Shown piece by piece: positions 13,801 through 26,000 of a stretch of DNA of 64,000 bases. The notes below the pieces were generated by a model. The model worked only from the letters and a program-made list of their open reading frames with translations. It did not search any database and was not told the DNA's origin. Where the stretch lies: contig OX393561.1 in NCBI GenBank assembly GCA_947652115.1, positions 42,052,426-42,116,425 on the forward strand, read 5' to 3'. Both the position numbers and the translations under genes were made by a program. How positions within the stretch are numbered: position 1 is the first letter of the stretch; every line of letters starts with the position of its first letter. Origin of the DNA: Blastomussa wellsi (Eukaryota > Cnidaria > Anthozoa > Scleractinia > Plerogyridae).

Positions 13801-16800
13801 TCATTAGTCGCTGGGTGCCACAGATTTACAATCGAACTTTACAACACCAACACTGAACATGACGTCATCATCAGCCACGAGATGTTGGCAGAAGGTCATG
13901 CCAAGTCATCTCCTGAAGGAATCAAGGTTTGTCTAGAATCAGACGAGGTCATCTCTTTATTCCTCGAAACTATTGAAATCATTTGCAGTGGATTTAATGC
14001 AGACCCGCGGGTTTTTCAAAACATAATTTGCTCAACGATCATCCACCTAAGGCGATCACAAAAGTGGCAATAATAAGTACAATGCCTTAAAAAGTGTGGT
14101 CAAATTTTACTTTTTTTATACAAACAAAGTCTTTTAGATATAAACTTCAATTTCAAGCGTTCTGCGTATCTATCATTAGTTCACTTGGACGAATAATCGA
14201 CGAGCGAATGTTTTGAAAACCCAGCTCTGCACACTATACTAAAATCGGCTGTAGCAGTTTAGTAGTGCAGTGTTGATTTGCAATCCACCGTAAGTACAAA
14301 GATGGCGACTGGTACATTTACCTATAATTCTTTGCGCGCGAAAACCCTAAAAACGCTCATAAAAACTCAAAAAGCTACTAAAATAACTCGGCAAGAACAA
14401 TGTTGTTACTACAGGGACGTTAAATTTTATCTTTCTTTTTACCCTGTGGGCTGTGTTACGGTCGCAAGGTATTGTGGAAAATGTACAGCCGCCATCTTTT
14501 TTCCTACGGTGGATTGAGCTGCAATTAGAAAAAAAACAGAAACTGAAACAAGATAGCATTCATGTGTATTATTTAATCACACTTTAACCTTGGAGTAAGC
14601 AATGGAATGTTTTTTCTTCACCGCTTTTGTTGACTTACGATACGATACCAGTAAAGAGCCTTAAGGTTGAGATAGTCCAGACGACAAGACGTAGCGACAG
14701 ATCTCTGTGACAGGTCGCTTCATGTGTCCTGCATGACAAAGCTTGGTTTGAATTCATGCGACGGATCGCAGCGGCACAAAATTTACCGTGCCACTAGCCT
14801 ACGAGTAGGCTCCGGCTAGACGGGGTGGGTCGGGGGCGGCGACCATCCGTCCCCGACCCACCCCCGGAGACTGTTAACAGGCTATCGTTTCAGCGAATTG
14901 CAGTCGTGCACAGCGACGTGTCCCATCGCCTAGTGCGTCCGGGCCTTTGTGAGGAGAGAACTGTACATTTTTGTTTGTTTGCAGATATTGTTCCCGTACT
15001 CCGCCCTGTCTACCGAACAAGATCATTGCGACGTAAGTATAGAGAGAAATAACAGGGACATTCGGCTTCAGATTAAGTGCAAGTCTGACTTTTCAAACCT
15101 GGTGTTTATGCTTTTGGTTATCGATTTTCTCGTTTATCTCGTATTGATATACCCTCCTTTTTAACTTGTCAACACCAGGGACGGGTGAGGGCTCTGAGAA
15201 GGCAACTGGATTGAAATTTAAAAGTCGGACTCTACTCGATCTCGTACTCGTGCTCCGTACTGTAGAAGGGATGGAGCAGAAGAATTTGCTCTCTCGTTTA
15301 GTTCACTTGTACTTGCTAGTGGATAGTGCCTAGCTGTTGGGACGCTCAAAGAAACGTAGATATTTGGTTGAAAATGAATCTTTTAAAAGCGCAACTTTGA
15401 TATTTTGGATAAAAAGTACAGCTTCGTGCCAGGCCCATACTGCCGGAGCTTTCCCTGGGTTTTGTAGCATTAAGCAGCTAGGAATATTTCTACTCCCCCC
15501 GGATTGGATGCTAGTCCATCCCAGGGTTGCTCCCAGCATTATTTCGCTGGTACCCATTTATACACCTGGGTGAAGAGAGGCACTGTGAGAGTTAAGTAAG
15601 TAAGTAGGTTCCCACATTCTTTTTTTCTTTTCAGTTCCCATACCAGCGGATACCAGATATGTGTCTTCAAGCCTATCAGTGTTGGGTAAGTAAGAAGCAA
15701 AGAAAGGTTTATTTAGTTAATGCTTTTTAGCTCTAGAGGTAGTCATGCTATGAGGTTTAGGAATTAAAAATGAGCCTCAATGGCACTCACTCATACAAGT
15801 GGCATAAGTCGCCAGTTACTTCATGTAACAGATATTGTGTATATTGTTTTATGCCTTTTTATATAAGTGGTTACCGTATCTTGAAACATTGAGCGCAATA
15901 TCCCTGATCCTTAGCTTTTGAGGCTGTTGACGTAGTGGTTTTTCTGCTTTCCAAAATGTAAAAAGGCACACAAATTAAAAGCGGCATAGTCAGATAAATT
16001 GCCATAGCTAAACTTTCAGTTATCTTGAGGTATTTTTATACACCCTGACAGGACATCGGGAAATGGCCGACCAAAATTGTCCGATGAAATCCCAACTGGT
16101 CGGACAGAATGTTCGGACAAAGTTTTCACCCTCCAATGCAAACGCCAAAGGCCGGTTTTCACTAGCGCATAAGCGTAACGACATAAGCACGAGCATAAGA
16201 AGAACAAACACACTTGTTTTTTTTTTCACTAGGAATCACCGCGACACAAGGCGACATGAGCATACGCACACGACGAACGGGCAGTGTCCGTTCTGATATT
16301 GTGCTTATGCTTATGTCGTTATGCTTATGTGGTAGTGAAAACCAGCCTTTATAGAGTAGAACTATCGAATGACATCCGCCGTCACTACAGTTTTGTCCGA
16401 TCAAAATACTGACTTAGTCCGACGCGTGCAGTTCAAGAGGAAAAATTTTCTGCAGCCCTGCCCTGACCATACTTCCATAGCGAAATGACAACATCTTGAC
16501 TCACAATACCCGAAAATGGCTCTGTATGGAGTCAAAATCTAACAGTTTTCCGGCGTTTATGTCATCGGAAAAGGCTCAACATTTTGCCAGGCGCCCGAGA
16601 AGTACTCAAGAAGTTAGCCAGTTATTTTCAACTTATTCCGACTTGTCAGAGTATTTCTACAAGTTGGTATCGAGTCTCAGGCTGAGAGCGACGACGACTG
16701 CTGTATTCGCAGGCTTTGAATTATCCTCATGTTTTCGCTATTGCCTGATCTCGATGCCTCCTGTTTACCCGACAAGACGGTGTAGGAATACTAGGTCTCA

Positions 16801-17021
16801 TCGCCATGTGTTCCATGCGAAAACTCTTTCGACAGAAATTACTAGTAAGCGGATCGCTACGGTAACTGTGAAAAACGCAGCCGTTTACAAAGCATCAGGA
16901 ACGATGCTTATCCTTCGCTCCGACGAATTGCTAGCGCTCGAAACGTCAGCTCTTGAATCTCTTTACGGTGACCAATTCACATTATCAACCCAGTTGATAA
17001 AACCAAATTATATTGTTATAC

Positions 17022-17066
<45 letters not shown>

Positions 17067-20000
17067 CTACTATTTGGTATAATGTCTGCGATTGTCATGT
17101 ATAAAATGGGCATCCAAGAGAGTAAGGATGCCGTTGAGATTGTACTAAAGTCTTAAGCAACTTGTGCGTACGAGGAGATACGTCCTTGTTCCTTCCACTG
17201 TTTTCTCGCGGTTTCAAGTAATAGATCAAACACGAGAGACAGTGTTTCATCGGGATATCCAAACACCGAGAAGAGAGTTGAAAATACGACGCGCAGCGGA
17301 GTATTTTTAATGAACTTCGAGGTGTTTGGATAGCCGATGAAACACTGTCTCGAGTGTTTGATCTATCTTCTCAATCGAAACTAAAACTACGGTGAAAACG
17401 AAGAAATAAAATCGTAAAAATCTATGCTAATTAAGATCACATTTCCAAACCACGGTTACGGTTCTGATTTCCTTTGTTTTAACGTGATGAATTATTAATG
17501 AGTTTGAGAAAGTCTTTTCTCATTTTCAAGCTTCGTCGCACCTGTTTGAAAATCCGAACGTAGGCGAAAGTTATGAAGATGTAAGACACGACAACGCCAA
17601 GAAATTCCGAACAACCCATGAACACCGCGTGGATTGCAAGGGTAGGATCCGCGTCCCAGAGTAGCGCAAGTAGGGAATGAATGGTTAGAATCAAATTGCG
17701 ATTGCTCTTTTAAACAACTTCGGTGCGCGGTACGGATAATGTAGCGGCTTCATCATTACAACGTAGCGGTCGTAAGTTAATGCGCAAATGTTAACAACAC
17801 CAGAGAGTAATATCATAGAGATAACGTAACTTGTGACCACTGATGCGGGCTTGACGACTAATAAAGGAAGTAAAACGCCACCGGTGAATATGTCCGATAC
17901 AGCAAGTGACACTATCAGCCAATTCGTATACGTTCGAAGAGTTTTGTTGAAGCAAACCAAAGCGCAAACAGAAAGCGTTTGATGCCACGATGAGAACTGA
18001 AAGAGTGGATAGTGATACTGTAACGTATGTCTCCCGCTCTAATTCAGACATGTTTTCGGTTAATAACTTTGGCTTGAGGTTGATCTGCGACATCGGAAGG
18101 CATATTTCGCTTTGACGCTTGTGTGCGCCCCCAAGACGTTACTTTGCGGATGTTAAAACTGAGTCGGTATTTGTTTGGTTTAATAACTACATGTTATTAT
18201 ACAGAACTCGTGCAGCTGTTAATGACAATTTTTGCATCACAATATCTGTGAATGAAGATGGCAATTTTGTGTAACAGATTTGCCTTTGTTTTTTGGCGTC
18301 AATAGCGTCAGCTTTAGAATCTACTCTTTATAATGCGAATATATGAATTTAACAGCGATCTCATTAATTTGGTGTCAGAGTGCGCCACTAAAGTTCCGTA
18401 AATCTCGTGTCAGATTGACATTTGCTATAGCAGAATAAGGTCGCTAGCTGCTTTTTCTGACTTCCATAGATGACTGTCTCTCTGCCAACTATTACACGAA
18501 AACATATCATTTGAACTAATGAACATTTTTTTAATGGGAATTTGGCAAAAGCGAACTCGGAAATGGCTTATTTGAATGGACGAACGTGGTCATTTCATGG
18601 TCATTTTCACGGTGGCAAGACTCGTCTATCTTATTACGACGTGAATTTAACCCTCATAAAATTGTGTTGTGTTATTACTGATTTCCAAAATTCACAGTCT
18701 TTTTCTTTAACCATGTTTTCTAATTTTTAGCCTTAAATTTTGTATCCATAAATAAAATCAATATTTTTTTTTTCATTTCCAAAGGTGCTGCTGTTCTCTC
18801 ATTGGTTAAATCCCTGTTAAAACATGACATTTTTCGATTGAATGTCTAAATTTGTCATCCAAGAATGCCCTTCTCTTTTCTATGTGTTATTGTTTCAGGA
18901 TTCAGTGAAAAAAGTAGAGATTGTCAAGCAAGTGCAGAGTATTGTTTTGAATAGTGAAAAGTAAGTTAGCTTCTAGGGAAGGCAGTCAGAGAAGAAGGAA
19001 GGGAGGGAGGGGGGTGAGGGAGGTGGGAACAAGAAGAGACAAGGAAGGAAGAAGGGAGGGAGAGGACGAGGGCAGGGAGGGAGAAGTTAGCAAGTGAGAA
19101 AAGGAGAAAAGGAGCAAGAGAAGGGAGGGAGCAAAAGAGACAAGGAAGGAGGGAGGAGGGGTGGGAGGGAGGGAACGAGAGGAGGGAGGGGACAAGTGAG
19201 CAGGTGAGGGGAGGGAAAGAATGAGGGAAGGAGCAAGAAGAGGAAGGGAGCAAGAAAGGGAGGGAGAGAGAGGGAGACAAGAAAGGAGGGAGGAGGGGAG
19301 GGAGGGTACGAAAGGAGGGAGGGGACAAGTGAGCGGGTGATGGGAGGAAGAGAATTAGGGAGGGTGGAGATGAGCAAAAAAGGGAGGGATCAAGAGAGAC
19401 AAAAAAGGGAGGAGGACAGGGAGGGGACGAGATGCGGGATTGGGCAAGTGAGCGAGTGAGGGGAGGGAGGGAACGAAAGGAGGGAGCAAAAGAGACAAGG
19501 GAGGGAATGACAGGAGGGAGGGAGGGGGCAAGTGAGTGAGCGAGGGGAGGGAGCAAGAGGAGGAAGGAAGTGAGCGAGTAAGGGTAGGGAGAGGAAGGCG
19601 GGTGAGAGCAAGAGGAGGCAAGGAAGGAAGGGGAGGGAGGGAGCAAGAAGAAGGAGGGAATGGAAGGAGGAAAGGGGAAGGAGATAGAAAAGGAAGGAGG
19701 AAGGGAGGGAGACAATTAAGGCAGGAATAGGAGAGGTTGTATTTATGGTCGCTATTAGTCGGATAAAATCGTCGGAAAACTATCAGTTTTTTTATTGTTT
19801 TTATTAAATAATATCAGAGAAAAGTAAAAATTTAGTCCGTAAGTTTGTGACTGGTGTTGTCGATAATGACGGTCGTATGAACAATTGAAATTAATAGCCA
19901 TTATATCAAGCCTGTATTGATTCGTTTTCATTGATCAGTCTCATTTGATGTGGTTAGTTAAAATGCTTTCTAGTTAGGAAAGTCAGGGAATTATTGTTTC

Positions 20001-23000
20001 CTGCGGGGGGAGCGAAGTGATACTGTATTGTTTCCTAATAAAAGTGTTTTCGTTCAGTTCAAAGGATGATATAAGAGACTGCGGTGGTATTCAGGGACTT
20101 TGTCGCTTGTTGAGTTTAAACAGAGACCCGCTTGTTCTACAGCATACCCTGGCAAGTCTTGCATCATTATCGTTTGAAAATGGAAGGTGAGCACACTGTG
20201 TAAGCCTGCATGCGCCTAGACATGGAAATTTAAAGAAACCTCATGTACACTTTAACACTTTAACGACTGCAGCAATGCCATTAAATAGTTTTTGTGGTTG
20301 TTAACTTTCAGTAACTGCGATGAAGTTAGAAACCAAGGTGGACTTCAAACGATGTGCTACCTTTTAGGAAAGGTAAGATCAACTTAGAAACATCTACGCT
20401 AATTGAAACCATATTTAACAAATTTCAACTAATTTTATGCCGTTGATTCATTAGTTAATTGAACTCTATTTTTATGCAAATATAGTCTTTTGTTTCAGCA
20501 ATCCAATATGACCACTGGTCACGTCTTTGAAACGTTTGAAGTGTACACTGTGGTGGACCTTTCAACATAAATCTTTACAGCTTCTCTGAAGCATGTCGAG
20601 CTTCATAATCATTTCCTGATATCAACTATAATTCTTCGAAGAGTTTCTTTATCACATTTTGCCAGTAGTATTGCGTTTTGCTAGTAATGGATATTAGCTC
20701 ATACTTTAGAACGTGGGCGTTGCATTTTTTCCAAAACCAACCAATCGTCATTAAGTTTTCATGCACTCAACCGCACCCGCTCTTGCCACGATCCGTGGTC
20801 TGTTCTAACATTATAGCTAGTGACTGGCTTTATGTCATTTCCGAGTTGCATTTTGCCTCTCTAAACGAGGTTGAGAGTTCAAACTCTCGTCTCGTTTTAC
20901 CTGAACTTCTCATGCACGTTCTTCGACTCTCGCGCGCTTTCATCGACTTTGAACATGTTCAAATTTGTCCTGTGAGCCGATGAGAGTTTTCTCTCGTTTG
21001 GAGTTGAAGATAACTCTCATGAGGGTCAACTGTCGTCAGCTCTCGTCCCCTTTTGCCCTGGGCTTAAGATTGTTGACTGATTTGTAAGCCCTGCGAAACT
21101 GCCAAGCAAGCTTTGAAGGCATTTGCTAGACCAGTTAGATCAGTTTTCCAAGTCAGCCTGAACAGGTTCTTATATAAATGGTGCTTAACTTGAAATCAGG
21201 TTATCTAGGTTCTTGAATGGGTTCTTTATTTTTGGTGAGAAAAAAGTACTTTTTGTTGTGGGCGTGCCCTTTTATTTTAAATAAAGAAGCCTAAGCCATG
21301 TATTATACTGTCATAAAACACGACGGGCATTTGAGAACATACTTTAAAATTGCAGCCTGAAATGGTTCTTATGTGAAGGGTGCGTAAAATGAAAATTTCA
21401 CTCTGACAGGTTCTTAAATTTTAGGTTTCTTTACGCGAAGCGTGTGGAAACGAAAGAGATCACTGAGAAACTTGCTGAAGGTAGTCTAAACACGTACAGA
21501 GGCATAACCTTCAGCAGTGCAATAAGATTACGCTTCACCATGCAATTTCCATAATTTCAATGGCATCGAAAATGGCGGAGGCTGACTAGGGCCCTTAAAC
21601 GTTTTCCAAATGATACAATGCCTTTCTTGCTGTTTGATTGACGTTTCCTTTCTAGATTGAAGACAGTGCTGTTCACGAAAGTATAGCTTGGGCTTTGAAG
21701 AACCTTGCAGCTATTGAGAGGTGACTTTTCACTTTCCTCATTAGTCATGGGGAAGTTAAATAAACTTATATTCTAAATTAATTTCTTTCTTTGTTGGTTA
21801 AGTCGCTGTGTAATAAACCTTTTTACGCTTGCAGTTTACTTCGGTGTTACGCGCTGTGTGTATGTCTTGTAGGTTTAGTGTATAACTGTGTTTTGTTCCC
21901 ATCTCGCTCTTGTGTATTCTATTTTCTTAGCTCGTTATGTTTTGCTTTCACTCTTTGCTTGCGTCGTCCTTTCTTTCTTCTATTCAATAATATTTTTTTC
22001 AATATTTGTTTACTCGATGACTCGTTCACTCTTAACGTCATTTCAATTTCCCTCAACAGAAATCAAAATGAAGCAAGAAATCGAGGCGGGATCAAGGCCT
22101 TGTGTGAACTTCTGAAGAGCGCCTCTGACGAAAAAGTAAGTTGGGGTTTGTTTAATTTAAATTCTCTCAAACTCGTGAAAGTGAAGCTTGTACTTGAACT
22201 TTTTGAACTAGAATCGGACAGCCCTGGGGTACTGCGAAGACCCGATTAGCCAAAGTCGGAAAGTCCTCGAGGCCTTCTCTAACCAGAATCGGAAAGCGTT
22301 CGGGCACTTCTACGAAGACTCGCCAAATTTAATCGTTTGTTGTTCTTTTCTAGGTCCTGGAGAGAGTAGCCTGGGCAATTGGAGCTCTTGGTCACGAGAA
22401 CATCAGGTAATATTTATTCTAGGTCGCAATTGTTTGTTGTTTCTGTTTCGTATCGAATTGAACTTCAAGTCGGAAACTTGAAGCAGACCATGGAGAAAAC
22501 TATATACATGTCCCCTTAAACTGTATTCGTCAATAACAGTTAGCTGTATTATTTTCCGACAGTCTACTTTCTGTTTCCCGTTGCGTTTCTTAGCATTTAT
22601 TTCACACGGTGTTCTCTATGAAGAGCTTGCTTACAAAGCATTTATTGTTGATAAAATACGATTATTATATATGGGCTTGCTTCTCTAAGAATGATGCAAT
22701 ATTTTTGTTGTTTCCGATGGGAATTGAAGACCTGCTCTTCCGGGAGCCCATCATAGAAGAAGAGCTTAAGTAAGGATGCACGAAAAAGAACTTATATTAC
22801 ACTTTGTCTTGACCATAGCAACTGCCAAGCTGTGCAGGAGTGTGGTGGCCTGAAGACCCTTTGTGAGCTGGTGAGACAAACACACAGCGAAAGTGTTTTA
22901 GAACGTACAACGTGGGCACTTGGAATGTTAGCTATTGATTTGAAGTAAGTACAGGTTTAACCTGTTGTTGATTTTGGTGGTGGTGTGGGTATGATGCCGG

Positions 23001-26000
23001 TCGTCGTTGTTGTTGTTATTGTTTTTCTTCCAATCGCATTTTGCCATTTTGCCAGGTCACCTGTTTCGCATTAGCAGTGAGATTTTCCTTTTACAATAGA
23101 AGTAACTTCATCCTGAAGATTTGATTTCTAACTCGTTTTTGACTCTTTGTTTTTCAGAAATCGCAATTTCATTCGTCAGTACGGTGGTATAGAGAACATT
23201 TACAAGAAGCTTCAAGAATCACCTTCACAGCAGGTGAGACATTTACTCGATTTATAGCGGAGCTCCGGCGGCCCGAAGGGCCTCAGAGCGGAGCCCCACA
23301 CCCATAGAAATAGGAGAACCAAGCACGCATACAAAGTACAAACACGTGTGCAAAATATGTACGTCCGTACGAACGACGTCGCCCCAAATGTCAATATGGC
23401 GGCCATAGTCCAGAGAATTCGACCTGGTTAACATTTTTAAAGGTTACCATAAGCTTGCATCTTTGCCATGTTATGGTCAATTGATAGCTGTCAAAAGAAG
23501 GTATCCGCTGACCAGCATCATATTACCAGATCGCGGACTCAAATTGAGAAGGAATCGAGGAAGTTCGTCCCAGACGGCTCATCCGTCTCTAGTATTTATA
23601 CAAAGTATAGGATGGTTCTTTAATGGGTGATTTGTCTCGAGAAAAAATCGAGCCATTGTGGACATAAATTCTCTCCTTGCTCTTTTTCAACTTTCCCTAT
23701 TACTCCTCTCTTCCTCCGTCTCTTACCCCTACCCCCTCTCCCTCTCCCCCTCTTAGGCTCTTACACGCTCTAGCTCCCCTCTTACCCCCTCTAGTCCCCC
23801 TTTTACCCGAAGCTCCCCTCTTACCCTCTAGCCCCCTATACCTCCAGTTCCCCTCCCGCCCCTCTCTAGCTCCCCTCCTACCCCCTCTAGCCCACCTTCT
23901 TGTCTCCTCTACTTTCCTTATTACCTCTCTCAGCTCCCCCTCTTACCCATCTATCTCCTCTCCTAGTTTAGCTCACCCTCTTACACCCTTAGGCTTCCCG
24001 TCTTACCCCCCCCCCGCCAGCGCCCTTTTGCCTCCTCTAGCTCCTCCTCTACACCCTTTAAGCCCCCCTCTTACCCCCTCTAACTGCTCCTCACCCCCTC
24101 TAGTTCCCCATCTCTCACCTTTTCTGCTTTCTGTTTTCTGCTTTCAGTATAAAAGCAATAGTTGAACAAACGTAGCAATTCCGAGCATTCTATTCTATTT
24201 TGTATTGTTTTGAATCAGATCATAAAACAAAGCGCTCTGACACTGAAGACTCTTGCTAGTAACAACCAGTACAACAGAGATGTTATGATCAAACTGGGAA
24301 TGATCAGAACGCTGCAAAGGTTAGAACTAAGTAACAGTGTGGACATTTGTAATGATTCTTTTTTTTTATCAAATCAGAAACTAGTCTTACTCCATCTAGT
24401 ATGGGTCGCCTTTTTCCGCGTTTGTCGCAGCAAATTGCAGCGTTTAGCGCTCGTCTTCACCTGTGAAGCGTATAACTATCTTTTTTAGAATCTTTGAGCA
24501 GGATCGCTTTCTCAACTTATCCATTAACCTCTTTCTTGGTTAGCTTCATGACAGATGATCCGCAGAGACTAGGTATCATCTCGCGCCGCGTATGCTGGGA
24601 TTTATTACAACGACTCCTCGGTTCAACGGCCAGCAGCTTACAAACCACGAGTGCACAAACTCTAGCGCCTGTCAGTGGAACCCAGGGATGCTCGAGCTCT
24701 CCTGGCAGTGTCAAACCCCAAGAGCCTGATGCAAGAGCAATCAATAATCTGGTAGATAATGATGGTGACCTGCCCCCGCTGGGTGGGGAGGAGAGTGAAA
24801 AAGAGAACGGGCTTGCTCTGCCTGTAAAAGCGACTTCGCCACTCACTAATGGCGTTGCTAAAGGTGCTGCTAAAGATGCTGTACCTCGACAAGTAACTAA
24901 AAGGAACACACTTTATTCAGCGAGGCCGTTAAATCACGCCAGGCCTACTGTCACGGAAGAGGCAAATACAGTGCCATTAAGGTTAGTGGGTTTTATTTTA
25001 CAGTGGAACCCCGTTGATACGGTCACAAATTTGGGGTGGCCGTTCGACGGGTAGGGTCAATTTTCATGACTGATTCTGACAGATACGTTTGCACTTCCAA
25101 ACAATTGTAAATTCTTTAAGAAGCATCACTCCGTTCATACAATATTAACCAAGGGGACTTTAATGAATATATATATTGTTTCTCAAGTATTTGTTGTTTT
25201 TCGACAGGTTTGGATTTCAGAATGTGGCCGTTGGCCGCATTAACGGGATTTTCTCTTAAGAAAATGTACGGGCCTTTCGCCGGGACCAAAAATATTTACC
25301 GTAATATAAATAATGGGGTGAGCGTATTAACGGGGTAGCCGTAAGGCGGGTTTCGCTATACTTGAGTTACAATCCATGTGTGTTCCTCAGTAATTGAGTG
25401 ATGTTTTCGTTTTTAGTGTACATCCAAAAACAGTTTGGTCACAAACAAAGGAACTGGTGCGAGTTTGTGTGAAGCTGCGTGGCGTTGAGAGACAACACAC
25501 CGAGATTACTGCGAGCAGGCTCCAGTTTAGGTAAGTTTTACTTACTTTCACATTTGCTCCCTTCCTTCGATTTTCACTCGGTCGTAAGCGTTCTTACGAC
25601 TCCGCTTACGACTCCGACTCCGTCGCTAGTGAAAACCAGGCTTAATTGTTGATTTTAGTCAGTTTTGAATTCTTGTCTCGTACGCCTGACTTTTTAACGA
25701 GAATTAGATGAAGTCAATTCGATGCAAATCAAGTCGCCTTTTAATTTTAGGCTGGCAGTTGTGTTCGGAAAAATAAACTTTTTTTAGCTTTAGTTGTTTT
25801 CTTCTTGTTCGGTTCAAAATATGGTCGCGTTACTCAATATATTATAAATGGTACCTTTAATCACCCGTCTGTTTCCCTGGGAGCCAGAGGCTTTTCATGC
25901 GAGGTTGCCGGTTTTTGTCTGCCGCGCGTGAGAAAAATCCTCTAGTACCCAGGCTTTCCATTGTGCAGATATATAATCTGGGGAAGTTAGATGTTGTGTC

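Noticed and set aside
16496..17053. 185-codon open frame on the plus strand
   Set aside because: Its last 50 codons are the Penelope-like 3' sequence present elsewhere in the window and the first part shows no domain or splice logic; a chance frame in an intron.
18966..19715. 249-codon minus-strand frame rich in Ser, Pro and Leu, plus several overlapping frames
   Set aside because: Direct translation of the polypurine tract; low complexity explains the lack of stops.
21791..22249. 152-codon frame starting upstream of ARM exon 22060-22135
   Set aside because: Only 22060-22135 fits the splice phases and the ARM motif; the upstream part is hydrophobic intron translation that happens to be open.
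23677..24165. 162-codon Pro/Ser/Leu-rich frame
   Set aside because: Translation of the pyrimidine-rich tract inside an intron of the Tudor gene.
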